Shown: positions 25,667 to 37,761, numbered from the stretch's first letter. The stretch is DNA of 64,000 nt from Paenibacillus sp. (GCA_023512345.1 JAILZT010000004.1:124001-188000); one strand, 5' to 3'. Numbers and translations are program-made. Notes: generated by a model from the sequence alone, not told the origin.

Positions 25667-25724
25667 ACTCAAGGGGGTAAAATTAGTATAGAATAACAGG
25701 GCAGAGGGCCGGAGAAGAAGCTGG

Positions 25725-25739
25725 CTACAATTATAATAA
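25725..25739 (+). promoter_or_regulatory. PerR-box-like element before dps
   Basis: CTACAATTATAATAA matches 11 of 14 fixed positions of the Per box TTATAATNATTATAA. It ends 15 bases before the dps start codon. Dps genes (mrgA) of Bacillus are PerR-repressed, which supports the assignment. Confidence 0.45.
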
Positions 25740-25754
25740 GGATGGGATAAAATC

Positions 25755-26216
25755 ATGGCTAAAGCATCTAACAAAGTAAATACAACTTCATTGCAGCAAA
25801 TCCTGAATCGTCAGGTTGCCAACCTGAACGTATTGTACGTTAAATTGCATAATTTTCATTGGTATGTAAAAGGAGAACAGTTTTTCACCCTCCATGTAAA
25901 ATTTGAAGAACTGTACGATGATGTTACGCTCAAAATGGATGAAGTGGCCGAACGACTTCTAAGCATTAAAGGATCGCCTGTTGCTACTATGAAGGAATAC
26001 CTGGAAATGGCAACCATTCAAGAAGCTACCGGCAAGGAAGATGCTCGGGGAATGGTTCAATCTCTTATTGAAGATTTCGCTACAGTATCCGAAGAGCTCG
26101 TTGAGGGCATTGAATTGGCAGAAGAGGGAAGCGACCAACCAACGGCTGATCTGTTCATCAAAATACGCAGTGACCTCGAGAAGCAACAATGGATGCTGCG
26201 TTCTTTCATTGGTTAA
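25755..26216 (+). CDS. dps: Dps family ferritin-like DNA-protecting protein
   Basis: 153 residues, standard Dps length, one four-helix bundle. The intersubunit ferroxidase ligands are visible as His in KLHNFHWYVKG, His in FFTLHVKFEELYDD, and Asp/Glu in KMDEVAERLL. Dps proteins assemble as dodecamers, oxidise ferrous iron with peroxide, store the ferric product and can coat DNA under stress. The ATG has AAGGATGGG upstream. A PerR-like site overlaps the leader, consistent with peroxide induction. It is followed by its own terminator. Confidence 0.94.
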   Translation: MAKASNKVNTTSLQQILNRQVANLNVLYVKLHNFHWYVKGEQFFTLHVKFEELYDDVTLKMDEVAERLLSIKGSPVATMKEYLEMATIQEATGKEDARGMVQSLIEDFATVSEELVEGIELAEEGSDQPTADLFIKIRSDLEKQQWMLRSFIG

Positions 26217-26259
26217 GGTTGAATCCTTACGTTCAGGGATTTTAGGTTCTAGGATTCGC

Positions 26260-26287
26260 AAAAGCCTCCGTCAGGGGGCTTTATTTT
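26260..26287 (+). terminator. Terminator after dps
   Basis: AAAAGCCTCC and GGGGGCTTT form a stem with a 4-nt loop followed by ATTTTT. Confidence 0.8.
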
Positions 26288-26377
26288 TGCATTTATAGTG
26301 AACTGGACTAGCTTTAAGCAGATAGTCATATAATTTATAGCCTCAGCATTCTTATGAATTGAAAGGGGATACTTAAG

Positions 26378-26947
26378 ATGATAATCAATCCTGTAGCTTT
26401 GAAGGAATGGGATTCTACTATAAAGGCTCTTTCTGAGGGCCGACAAATCATTCTCTTGCGTAAAGGGGGGATCAAGGAGGAGACCCGACGATTTGAACTT
26501 AAAAGCGACTCCTTTTATTTATTTCCTACCTATGAACATCAGCGGATTGACCTAGTTAAAGAAAAAGATCGGCACTACGTTGAGCAATCCTTAAGTGGTT
26601 TCGAACCCAATGCCCCTACGGTCAAGCTTACCGCTTATGCGGTAGTAGCGGCGGATCTTGAAGTCCGTGATCTTGAAGAGCTTGAGAAGCTGTCTCCTTA
26701 TCATATGTGGACGGAGGAATTGGCTGCTGAACGATTACGCTGGAAAGCCAAAGAGCCGCTTCATGTTTTGCTGCTGCGAGTATATACCTTAGAAGAGCCC
26801 TCTGAAATCCAGGTGCTTCCGGAATATTCCGGTTGTCGATCATGGATTGAACTAACTCCTCCTCCTCCTGTAAGTAGAGAAATGAAGCCTGTTCTTAGTG
26901 ATGAAGAGTTCGAGCGTTTATCTAATGAGATAAAAAGTGTGATTTGA
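26378..26947 (+). CDS. DUF1802 family protein
   Basis: 189 residues. The N-terminus ALKEWDSTIKALSEGRQIILLRKGGI and the later HMWTEELAAERLRWK are the hallmarks of DUF1802. The family is about 180 residues long and cytoplasmic; no function is established, though it is often found in Bacilli and cyanobacteria. AAAGGGG precedes the ATG. It stands alone between dps and the suf operon. Confidence 0.85.
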   Translation: MIINPVALKEWDSTIKALSEGRQIILLRKGGIKEETRRFELKSDSFYLFPTYEHQRIDLVKEKDRHYVEQSLSGFEPNAPTVKLTAYAVVAADLEVRDLEELEKLSPYHMWTEELAAERLRWKAKEPLHVLLLRVYTLEEPSEIQVLPEYSGCRSWIELTPPPPVSREMKPVLSDEEFERLSNEIKSVI

Positions 26948-27014
26948 TGACTCAAAATGTCATGAAAAATGAAAATACGTGTTTGTAAAAACAAAGTGTT
27001 TGTAATAAACTTAA

Positions 27015-27060
27015 TGAGAATCATTGATAATCATTCGAATACACTTTATAATAATTATAA
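27015..27060 (+). promoter_or_regulatory. suf promoter with overlapping Fur-like and PerR-like boxes
   Basis: TTGATA (27024-27029), 17 bases and TATAAT (27047-27052) form a near-consensus SigA promoter. TTATAATAATTATAA (27046-27060) is an exact match to the Per box consensus and covers the -10. Overlapping Fur-like sites (TGAGAATCATTGATA and TGATAATCATTCGAA within 27015-27040) cover the -35. A small CAGGG/CCCTG hairpin follows in the leader at 27091-27104. The suf start lies about 105 bases after the expected transcription start. Confidence 0.75.
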
Positions 27061-27162
27061 TGTAATACAAAATCTAATTGTGCTGGCAATCAGGGTTTAC
27101 CCTGTTACAATACAAAATTAAGCTTTTGAATCCGCAAATCGATCAATGGAGGGAATACTATT

Positions 27163-27945
27163 ATGGCAGCAGATTTTGTCATTGAGGGACTGAAAGCGAC
27201 TATTGAAGGTAAAGAGATTTTGAAGGGGATTAACCTTACAATGAAGGGTGGAGAAATCCATGCCATCATGGGACCTAACGGTACGGGTAAAAGTACTTTG
27301 GCATCTGCTCTGATGGGTCACCCTAAGTATGAAGTAACGGAAGGCACAGCTACTCTTGAAGGTGAAGATCTTCTGGAAATGGCTGTTGACGAGCGTGCTC
27401 GTGCCGGTCTATTCCTGGCCATGCAGTATCCAAGTGAAATTTCTGGTGTAACGAATTCCGATTTCCTTCGCAGTGCGATCAATTCGCGTCGAGAAGAAGG
27501 AAGCGAAATTTCATTGATCCGTTTTATCCGTCAAATGGAAGCAAAGATGAAGGAACTTGAGATGAATCCTGAGTTTCTACACCGTTATTTGAACGAGGGC
27601 TTCTCCGGCGGAGAGAAAAAGCGTAATGAAATTCTGCAAATGATGATGCTGGATCCCAAAATCGTTATTTTGGACGAGATTGACTCCGGCCTTGATATTG
27701 ATGCCTTGAGAATTGTAGCTGACGGCGTGAATTCCATGCGCAGCGAAGATCGCGGCTTCCTTGTTATTACCCACTACCAGCGGTTGCTGAACTATATTAA
27801 ACCTGACTTTGTACATGTTATGATGCAGGGCAGAATTGTGAAGTCTGGAGGCCCTGAGCTTGCTCAGCGTCTAGAAGCAGAAGGTTATGAATGGATCAAA
27901 GAGGAACTCGGAATCGAAGATGAAACTGTAGGACAGGACGCTTAA
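27163..27945 (+). CDS. sufC: Fe-S assembly ATPase SufC
   Basis: 260 residues. Walker A is GPNGTGKST, the signature is EGFSGGEKKRNEIL and Walker B is KIVILDEIDSGLDIDAL, exactly the SufC forms. SufC is an ABC-type ATPase that works with SufB and SufD in the cytoplasmic scaffold complex that builds iron-sulfur clusters. It is first in the five-gene operon, preceded by GGAGGGAA. The operon order C-D-S-U-B is that of Bacillales. The promoter suggests control by iron and peroxide. Confidence 0.97.
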   Translation: MAADFVIEGLKATIEGKEILKGINLTMKGGEIHAIMGPNGTGKSTLASALMGHPKYEVTEGTATLEGEDLLEMAVDERARAGLFLAMQYPSEISGVTNSDFLRSAINSRREEGSEISLIRFIRQMEAKMKELEMNPEFLHRYLNEGFSGGEKKRNEILQMMMLDPKIVILDEIDSGLDIDALRIVADGVNSMRSEDRGFLVITHYQRLLNYIKPDFVHVMMQGRIVKSGGPELAQRLEAEGYEWIKEELGIEDETVGQDA

Positions 27946-27971
27946 TAGACGCCGGAAGGAGGAGACCACTT

Positions 27972-30911
<2,940 letters not shown>

Positions 30912-30950
30912 AGCAACACAAATAACAGTAGAAACAAGGAGGCTGACACC

Positions 30951-32348
30951 ATGGCTAAGCAAATGCCTGAGATGGAGGAATACCAGTACGGATTCCGGGA
31001 TGAGCACAAGTCGATATTCCAGTCTGGTAAAGGATTGACGGCCGAAATTGTAAAAGAAATATCTGCAATCAAAAATGAACCGGAATGGATGCTTGAATTC
31101 CGTTTGAAATCCCTGGAGCAATTCCGCAAGATGCCGATGCCTAAATGGGGCGGCAACATGGATGATCTGGATTTCGAGGACATTCAATATTATGTAAGAC
31201 CTTCCGAGAAACAAGGAAAGACATGGGAGGAAGTTCCTTCTGAAATCAAAGAGACTTTTGATAAGCTCGGTATTCCAGAAGCGGAGCAGAAGTTCCTTGC
31301 CGGTGTCTCGGCTCAATACGAGTCCGAGGTTGTATACCACAGCATGCAGAAGAACCTTGAAGATCAAGGGGTCATCTTTACAGACACCGATAGTGCACTG
31401 CGCGATCATCCTGAACTTTTCAGAAAGTTTTTCGGAACGATTATCCCTCCGACAGACAATAAATTTGCCGCATTGAACAGCGCCGTTTGGTCAGGCGGAA
31501 GCTTCATCTATGTTCCTAAGGGTGTAAAATGCGAGGTGCCTCTCCAGGCTTACTTCCGTATTAACTCCGAGAACATGGGGCAATTTGAGCGTACTCTGAT
31601 TCTGGCAGATGAGGACAGCTTCGTGCATTATGTAGAGGGCTGTACAGCACCAATCTACAGCACGAATTCCCTGCATAGCGCAGTAGTAGAAATCCTGTGT
31701 ATGAAAAATGCACGTGTACGTTATACCACCATTCAGAACTGGGCGCCAAACATCTACAACCTCGTTACCAAACGTGCGGTTGCAGAAGAAAATGCGACAA
31801 TGGAATGGGTTGACGGTAACATCGGCTCTAAGTTGACTATGAAATATCCTGCGGTTGTACTAAAAGGACGCGGAGCCAAAGGTTCTGTACTTTCCATTGC
31901 TGTAGCCGGTAAAGGGCAGCATCAGGATGCAGGCGCTAAGATGATTCACTTGGCTCCTGACACGACTTCAACCATTGTGTCTAAGTCGATCAGTAAGCAT
32001 GGCGGCAAGGTAACTTACCGTGGTCTTGCTTCCTTCGGCCGTCAGGCAGATGGTGCTAAATCGAACATTAAATGCGATACTCTCATTATGGATAACCAAT
32101 CCACTTCAGATACGATTCCTTATAATGAGATTATGAATGATAACATTACGCTGGAGCATGAAGCGACGGTATCCAAGGTTTCCGAGGAGCAACTGTTCTA
32201 TCTCATGAGCCGCGGTCTTACAGAAGCAGAAGCAACGCAAATGATCGTTATGGGCTTCATTGAACCCTTCACCAAAGAACTGCCGATGGAATATGCGGTA
32301 GAGATGAACCGTCTTATCAAGTTCGAGATGGAAGGTTCGATTGGTTAA
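30951..32348 (+). CDS. sufB: Fe-S assembly scaffold protein SufB
   Basis: 465 residues. Beta-helix core with conserved [30 protein letters not shown] and the C-terminal [21 protein letters not shown]. SufB is the scaffold on which the cluster is assembled with SufC and SufD. AAGGAGG precedes the ATG by eight bases. It ends the operon at a strong terminator. Confidence 0.97.
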   Translation: MAKQMPEMEEYQYGFRDEHKSIFQSGKGLTAEIVKEISAIKNEPEWMLEFRLKSLEQFRKMPMPKWGGNMDDLDFEDIQYYVRPSEKQGKTWEEVPSEIKETFDKLGIPEAEQKFLAGVSAQYESEVVYHSMQKNLEDQGVIFTDTDSALRDHPELFRKFFGTIIPPTDNKFAALNSAVWSGGSFIYVPKGVKCEVPLQAYFRINSENMGQFERTLILADEDSFVHYVEGCTAPIYSTNSLHSAVVEILCMKNARVRYTTIQNWAPNIYNLVTKRAVAEENATMEWVDGNIGSKLTMKYPAVVLKGRGAKGSVLSIAVAGKGQHQDAGAKMIHLAPDTTSTIVSKSISKHGGKVTYRGLASFGRQADGAKSNIKCDTLIMDNQSTSDTIPYNEIMNDNITLEHEATVSKVSEEQLFYLMSRGLTEAEATQMIVMGFIEPFTKELPMEYAVEMNRLIKFEMEGSIG

Positions 32349-32370
32349 TTGAAATTCCATATTTAAAGGA

Positions 32371-32420
32371 AAGGGAGGTATCCCCACGCCATACTCATGG
32401 CTAGGGGATACCTCCCTTTT
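32371..32420 (+). terminator. Terminator of the suf operon
   Basis: A perfect 13-bp stem GGGAGGTATCCCC/GGGGATACCTCCC (32373-32385 with 32404-32416) with an inner GCCA/TGGC pairing is followed by TTTT. Confidence 0.92.
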
Positions 32421-32433
32421 GCATACTTTAAAG

Positions 32434-32676
32434 TTAAATATAAAACTCTATCCAGCCAGGTGGCAGCGGATCTGACTTCAATTCTTCCAGTGAATCGTTA
32501 TTATTGAGGATTTTCAACGTTTTTGCATTATTCTCAAGCGTACTCTGAACTTTAGCCTGATCATCGTACACTCCTACCCCAGCCCCGTCTCGTCCAGCCA
32601 ATCCACTTTTGCGCCCTTTACTAATCTTGACGATCTGCCCTGGTTTTAACTTATCTTTCTTCATGAGCTTTGCCAT
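32434..32676 (-). CDS. Small conserved hypothetical protein
   Basis: 80 residues, basic N-terminus with a KOW-like pattern (KLKPGQIVKISKGRKSG) followed by an acidic C-terminus (SLEELKSDPLPPGWIEFY). No family recognised. The ribosome binding motif TAGGAG directly abuts the first ATG (32674-32676), so the fifth codon, ATG at 32662-32664, may be the true start. The gap 32700-33031 upstream holds a CACCA/TGGTG hairpin with a T run near 32720-32755 and a possible gene remnant. Confidence 0.6.
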   Translation of the reverse strand: MAKLMKKDKLKPGQIVKISKGRKSGLAGRDGAGVGVYDDQAKVQSTLENNAKTLKILNNNDSLEELKSDPLPPGWIEFYI

Positions 32677-32831
32677 CTCCTATAACCGTAAGTTATTGAA
32701 TTCTATATATTTATTTATGCACCAGCCTGGGTGTTGGTGAAGTAATTTTTTTTGGCACATAAAAGGAATTAATCCATTTTAAGGTTTTTTGTTCGATGAG
32801 GCATGTCCATCAGGATTAAGTTGGTTATTAA

Positions 32832-32954
32832 TTCAACAGCATTTGCGAGGAATTGGAAGCATTTAAAGTTATGGGCATCCCTTTACCTTATGTAGATCGC
32901 CGATTTTTCGACTATAAAGGGGAAAATGGTCAATTCTCCACTTTGCCGCATTAA
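32832..32954 (+). pseudogene. Possible 3' remnant of a lost gene
   Basis: A 40-codon stretch, open from an upstream TAA, reads like a normal protein C-terminus (CEELEAFKVMGIPLPYVDRR, then FDYKGENGQFSTLPH) and ends in TAA. It has no start codon with a ribosome binding site. It may be the tail of a deleted gene. I cannot name the family, and chance coding appearance is possible. Confidence 0.25.
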
Positions 32955-33031
32955 AATATGGATGATAAACTGCATAAAGTCACTAAAATGGAAGCGCTAA
33001 AAAAATGATTTAGATGTATAGGAGGAGAGAG

Positions 33032-34792
33032 ATGGAAGTTCTCAGGCAACTGCGGGGCTTTTACCGGGAGAAGCTACATTTTTTGATTCTTTCGATATTG
33101 TGCTTGGCTGCCGCAACAGCAGTGGGATTAATCGTCCCCAATATACTTAGAAAGCTTATTGATGATGTGATCATCGCCCGCCAATTCAGCGATGCTCCGG
33201 TGTTGGCTCTTAGTGTGCTAGGAGTAATCTTTATTAAAGCTTGTTTACAGTTTACGCATGGATTTTTTGGGGGGAGGCTGGGAAATTTCCTTGCTTACCG
33301 GCTGCGTAATGCCTGCTATGAGAAGCTGCAGTTTCTGTCTTTCCGTTATTATGATACGGCCAAAACAGGAGATTTAATGTCCCGTTTGACCGGGGATTTG
33401 GAAGCTATCCGCCTGTTTATCGGGTTTGGGTTTGCTCAACTCCTGAACGTTCTATTCATGGTCCTTTTTGGATCAATCATGATGTTCACCCTCAATTGGC
33501 AGCTTACACTGGTCACTTTGATTACAATGCCTTTCCTAGCGGTTATTGCCTTACGGTTTGAGTCTAAGATTCACCCGGCTTTTCAGGAAATGCGGATGGC
33601 GATGAGTGCCCTGAATACAGCGGTCCAGGAAAATGTTACGGGTGTGAGAACCGTCAAATCATTTGCCCGTGAAGATTTTGAAGTAGAGAAGTTTTCAATC
33701 CGAAATGAACGCTATAAGAATAATCAGATTTTTGCAGCAGAGCTGTGGAGTAAGTTTTTTCCGGTGATGGAGCTTTTGGCTTCTGTGAGTTTAGCTATTT
33801 TGCTGGGAGTAGGCGGTACACTTGTTATTCGTGGGAAAATGTCCCTTGGGGAATTGGTAGCTTTTTTCAGCCTGATAGGGTATATCATTGGACCGGTATG
33901 GGGCCTCGGCTTCCATATAAATAACTACACGCAGTCCAAAGCATCCGGTGAAAGGGTACTTGAAGTGCTTAACCAGCAAATTGATGTGGTGGATAAGGAA
34001 AATGCTCGTGAGCTAGACTCCTCCACAGTGCAAGGGCATATTGTCTTTGATCACGTTACCTTTGCTTATGGCAACAAATTGCCTGCGGTTACAGATATAC
34101 ATTTTGAAGCTGCGCCTGGTTCAGTTATTGGCTTTCTTGGCGGTACAGGCTCGGGTAAGTCGACTGTTACACAGCTCATGATGCGTGCCTACGATGTAAA
34201 CTCGGGTAGTATCAAGCTGGATGGTATCGATATTAAAGAATACAGCGTTCACAGTCTGCGCTCGCAAATTGCTACTGTGTTCCAAGAGACCTTCCTTTTC
34301 TCCTCATCAATCCGTAATAATATTTCCTATGGTCTTAAAAACGTGACGATGGAGGAAATTATCCGAGCGGCTGAGCTTGCAAAAGCGCATGAATTCATTA
34401 TGGAGATGCCACATGGCTATGATACGGTTGTTGGAGAACGGGGAATGGGCTTGTCTGGTGGACAAAAGCAGCGTATAGCGATTGCTAGAGCACTTTTGAA
34501 GAATCCACGGATACTAATTCTAGACGATGCTACAAGTGCCGTAGATATGGAAACAGAGCATGAGATTCAAGCAGGCTTCCAGGAGGTCATGCGCGGACGT
34601 ACAACCTTGATTATTGCTCACAGGATTTCTTCACTACGGCATGCAGACCAGATCATTGTGCTGGATGAAGGACGTGTTATACAACAAGGAACGCATAAAG
34701 AGCTTATCCGTGTACCAGGCCCTTATCAGGATGTCTACCGGATTCAGTACGCTGATTATCTGGCCAGAGATACTGGGACGGAAGGGGAGTGA
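33032..34792 (+). CDS. bmrC: ABC exporter half, BmrC/YheI-like
   Basis: 586 residues from the ATG at 33032, preceded by GGAGGAG. Six membrane helices (about 15-300) precede the ATPase domain: Walker A GGTGSGKST, signature LSGGQKQR, Walker B ILILDDATSAVD. The catalytic Glu after Walker B is Asp, the degenerate form found in BmrC-type halves of heterodimeric exporters. With the next gene it should form a multidrug-type exporter in the membrane. BmrCD of Bacillus is induced by ribosome-targeting drugs; I do not see the matching leader here. Confidence 0.88.
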   Translation: MEVLRQLRGFYREKLHFLILSILCLAAATAVGLIVPNILRKLIDDVIIARQFSDAPVLALSVLGVIFIKACLQFTHGFFGGRLGNFLAYRLRNACYEKLQFLSFRYYDTAKTGDLMSRLTGDLEAIRLFIGFGFAQLLNVLFMVLFGSIMMFTLNWQLTLVTLITMPFLAVIALRFESKIHPAFQEMRMAMSALNTAVQENVTGVRTVKSFAREDFEVEKFSIRNERYKNNQIFAAELWSKFFPVMELLASVSLAILLGVGGTLVIRGKMSLGELVAFFSLIGYIIGPVWGLGFHINNYTQSKASGERVLEVLNQQIDVVDKENARELDSSTVQGHIVFDHVTFAYGNKLPAVTDIHFEAAPGSVIGFLGGTGSGKSTVTQLMMRAYDVNSGSIKLDGIDIKEYSVHSLRSQIATVFQETFLFSSSIRNNISYGLKNVTMEEIIRAAELAKAHEFIMEMPHGYDTVVGERGMGLSGGQKQRIAIARALLKNPRILILDDATSAVDMETEHEIQAGFQEVMRGRTTLIIAHRISSLRHADQIIVLDEGRVIQQGTHKELIRVPGPYQDVYRIQYADYLARDTGTEGE

Positions 34793-34798
34793 TACCGT

Positions 34799-36655
34799 AT
34801 GAAACTTGAAGCCAATCCGGGCAACTTAACAAGTTCTAAAAAAGTTAAAGATAATAAGTCTATTGAAGATCGATTTGTGTATAAAGATGATGACCAAATT
34901 GATAAAGCCTTTGATTGGACGCAGTTCACCAGATTGTTTGGGTATATGAAGCCTTATGCGAGGCAGATGCTTCCACTGGTATCTGTGATGATGATATTGG
35001 GGACAATTACTAAGCTTACGGTTCCTTTCTTGACGAGTCTTGCCATAGACCGTGCCATTGCTCCGAAGGATGGGAATACAAGCTTGCCGCTCTTATATAT
35101 ACTCACAGGCTGTGTGATATTGCTGTATCTGGTTCAGTGGATTGCGGGTATCTATCGAATAAAATATACGAATGTAATTGGTCAAAGGGTTATCTATGAT
35201 TTGCGTGGGGACTTATTCAAACATATTCAGAAGCTCTCATTCAATTTTTTTGATAAAAGGCCGGCTGGTTCCGTACTTGTCCGCGTAACAAATGATATTA
35301 ACTCTCTACAGGATTTGTTCACTAACGGTGTTGTGAATTTGATGATCGACTGCGTTCAACTAGCGGGTATTATGATTATCCTGCTGCTAATTAATTGGAA
35401 GCTGGGTCTGGCTGTTATGGTTACCGTCCCTATCATGTTTCTCATATCCACCAAGCTGCGTCAAACAATTCGTATTGCCTGGCAGGATGTTCGTCTGAAG
35501 AATTCGCGGATTAACTCGCATTTAAATGAATCTATTCAGGGTATCCGGGTTACACAAGCCTATACGCAAGAGCAGGAAAACATGAATTATTTTGATGTAA
35601 TGAATGCGGACAGCCGAAAGGCTTGGAATAAAGCATCGGCGATGAATCAGGGGTTTGGGCCGATTATAGAGATAACGGGTGGGTTCGGTACCCTAATTCT
35701 ATTCTGGCTGGGTGCTCATTTAATTCAGTCGGGAGAGCTTACCATTGGTGCACTGGTTGCTTTCAGCACGTATGTGAGTAATTTCTGGGATCCAATTAAC
35801 CGCCTCGGACAAATGTATAATCAGCTGTTGGTTGCGATGGCCTCTTCAGAGCGGATTTTTGAATATTTGGATGAGGAGCCTATGGTACAAGATAAACCGG
35901 ATGCCAAACCGCTCCCAACGATTCGTGGAGATATCCAATTAAAGAAGGTTATATTTGAATATGAGCCCGGAAGAGCGGCCCTAAAAGGTATAGACTTAGA
36001 TGTATTGGCTGGGCAGTCCATTGCACTTGTCGGGCATACGGGCTCGGGAAAAAGTACAATCATTAATCTCATCGGACGATTCTATGACATCACAAGCGGG
36101 CAAATCACCATTGATGGGAGAGATATTCGTGATGTTACGCTGCAAAGTCTTCGCGAGCAGATTGGTATTGTGTTGCAGGATACCTTCATCTTCTCAGGAA
36201 CAATAAGAGATAATATACGCTTTGGACGGCTTAATGCCAGCGACGAAGAAGTTGAAGCTGCAGCGAAGTCGGTAGATGCTCACGAATTCATCATGAAGCT
36301 GCCACGCGGGTATGAGACAGAGGTTGAGGAACGAGGCAGTGCCCTCTCCATGGGACAGCGGCAGCTGTTATCCTTCGCAAGGGCGCTCTTGGCCAATCCG
36401 CGAATTCTTATACTGGACGAAGCTACGGCTAGCATTGATACGGAGACGGAGGTTAAGATACAGGATGCACTCAAAATCCTGCTGCGCGGTCGTACTTCAT
36501 TCATTGTGGCCCACAGGCTTTCAACGATAAGGCATGCGGATAAAATTGTCGTACTGGATCATGGAGAAATTAAAGAAGAAGGAACGCATCATGAATTAAC
36601 TTCACGTGATGGGGTGTATAACGGACTTATTGAAGCCCAGTTCCGGTTTTTGTAA
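34799..36655 (+). CDS. bmrD: ABC exporter half, BmrD/YheH-like
   Basis: 618 residues. A charged N-terminal tail of about 45 residues (KVKDNKSIEDRFVYKDDDQ) precedes six membrane helices and the ATPase domain. Walker A is GHTGSGKST and Walker B ILILDEATASID has the catalytic Glu, but the signature is LSMGQRQ instead of LSGGQ. The degenerate signature and the Asp of the partner fall in the same composite ATP site, leaving one good site. It lies seven bases after its partner and must be co-translated. Confidence 0.88.
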   Translation: MKLEANPGNLTSSKKVKDNKSIEDRFVYKDDDQIDKAFDWTQFTRLFGYMKPYARQMLPLVSVMMILGTITKLTVPFLTSLAIDRAIAPKDGNTSLPLLYILTGCVILLYLVQWIAGIYRIKYTNVIGQRVIYDLRGDLFKHIQKLSFNFFDKRPAGSVLVRVTNDINSLQDLFTNGVVNLMIDCVQLAGIMIILLLINWKLGLAVMVTVPIMFLISTKLRQTIRIAWQDVRLKNSRINSHLNESIQGIRVTQAYTQEQENMNYFDVMNADSRKAWNKASAMNQGFGPIIEITGGFGTLILFWLGAHLIQSGELTIGALVAFSTYVSNFWDPINRLGQMYNQLLVAMASSERIFEYLDEEPMVQDKPDAKPLPTIRGDIQLKKVIFEYEPGRAALKGIDLDVLAGQSIALVGHTGSGKSTIINLIGRFYDITSGQITIDGRDIRDVTLQSLREQIGIVLQDTFIFSGTIRDNIRFGRLNASDEEVEAAAKSVDAHEFIMKLPRGYETEVEERGSALSMGQRQLLSFARALLANPRILILDEATASIDTETEVKIQDALKILLRGRTSFIVAHRLSTIRHADKIVVLDHGEIKEEGTHHELTSRDGVYNGLIEAQFRFL

Positions 36656-36688
36656 AAAACTTCGGTTTATAGCTCAGAATGAACTTGT

Positions 36689-36722
36689 GAACGGACAGCA
36701 ATATTTTGACTTCTGTCCGTTC
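36689..36722 (+). terminator. Hairpin after the ABC exporter genes
   Basis: A perfect 10-bp stem GAACGGACAG/CTGTCCGTTC lies 34 bases after the exporter stop but is followed by an A run, not T. It may end or protect the exporter message. Confidence 0.5.
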
Positions 36723-36733
36723 CAAAAAAAAGC

Positions 36734-36761
36734 TTGAAATCGCTTTATTTTATGCTACAAT
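36734..36761 (+). promoter_or_regulatory. licT promoter with overlapping cre-like site
   Basis: TTGAAA, 16 bases, TACAAT with an upstream TGC gives an extended -10 SigA promoter. The cre-like TGAAATCGCTTTAT (36735-36748, 12 of 14 consensus positions) overlaps the -35, so CcpA could block it when glucose is present. Confidence 0.7.
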
Positions 36762-36774
36762 AACATTAAATAAA

Positions 36775-36862
36775 GGATTGTGACCGGTAATGCGGGCAAT
36801 GCCTGAGTTAATTAGAATATCATTTTCCGTAAATGATACTGTAATTAACTTGGGCTTTTTTT
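36775..36862 (+). promoter_or_regulatory. RAT antiterminator and terminator in the licT leader
   Basis: GGATTGTGACCGGTAATGCG begins a ribonucleic antiterminator (36775-36804) of the BglG/LicT type. Its 3' end overlaps the terminator arm GCCTGAGTTAATTA (36801-36814), which pairs with TAATTAACTTGGGC (36842-36855) before seven T residues. LicT binding to the RAT would exclude the terminator, so licT controls its own expression. Confidence 0.85.
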
Positions 36863-36893
36863 GTGCAAAATATATGGATGGAGGTGAGAATAG

Positions 36894-37742
36894 ATGATTA
36901 TTGAGAAAATTCTGAATAATAACGTACTGTTAACAAAGAATCATAAGGGAAAAGAAATTATTGTAATGGGAAGAGGGATATCTTACAAGAAATCTCCGGG
37001 TGATTACGTTGACGACTACAAGATTGATAAAATTTTCTTACTGAAGGAGAATGAGTTTACTAGCAGGCTAACCGAACTTTTAAACGATATTCCAGTGGCC
37101 CACTTTGAACTAACTAATGAAATTGTAAAGTATGCGAATAGTGTACTAAAGTCAGAACTAAACGATAAAATCTATCTGACTCTAGCGGATCATATTCATT
37201 TCGCAATTAATCGTTACGAGAAAGGCCTTGATCTTAAGAATGCCTTGTTGTTTGAAATCAAGCGCTTTTATAAAACAGAATTCGCTATTGGTCTTGAAGC
37301 TCTGAAGATGATTGAGCAGGCTACAAGTTTGACTCTTGGTGAAGATGAAGCAGGCTTTATCGCTATGCATCTGGTAAATGCTCGGATGGACGGGAATGAG
37401 ATGATGTCTACGATGAAGATGACGAAGATTGTGCAGGATGTTCTGAGTATCGTCACTTACCATTATGGTCTTGTCTTAGATGAGTCGTCTCTGAATTACT
37501 CTCGTTTTTTAACCCACCTGCAATATTTCTCCATGAGAGTGCTCCGTAATGAGACCAATAACAGCGGGGAGGAGTTTTTATACAATCAGATTATGAAAAC
37601 CTATACACAAGCCTCTTCTTGTGTGCAAAAAATTAATGATTATTTAGAGAGAACACATGGGCAGAGCCTGAGCAAAGATGAGCATGTCTACCTAACCATT
37701 CATATTCACCGTCTTACTGAACGTAATTGCTTAGAAAACTAA
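36894..37742 (+). CDS. licT: BglG/LicT family transcription antiterminator
   Basis: 282 residues. Residues 1-55 are the CAT RNA-binding domain (IIEKILNNNVLLTKN, GRGISYKKSPGD). Two PTS regulation domains follow, PRD1 (about 65-170) with LADHIHFAIN and AMHLVNAR, and PRD2 (about 175-280) with LTHLQYFSMR and TIHIHRL; these hold the phosphorylatable histidines. Phosphorylation by HPr activates and by the beta-glucoside PTS inactivates, so the protein antiterminates only when substrate is present. GGAGGTGAG precedes the ATG. RAT sites lie in its own leader and before bglP. Confidence 0.95.
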   Translation: MIIEKILNNNVLLTKNHKGKEIIVMGRGISYKKSPGDYVDDYKIDKIFLLKENEFTSRLTELLNDIPVAHFELTNEIVKYANSVLKSELNDKIYLTLADHIHFAINRYEKGLDLKNALLFEIKRFYKTEFAIGLEALKMIEQATSLTLGEDEAGFIAMHLVNARMDGNEMMSTMKMTKIVQDVLSIVTYHYGLVLDESSLNYSRFLTHLQYFSMRVLRNETNNSGEEFLYNQIMKTYTQASSCVQKINDYLERTHGQSLSKDEHVYLTIHIHRLTERNCLEN

Positions 37743-37761
37743 ATACAACACATCCGATTTA

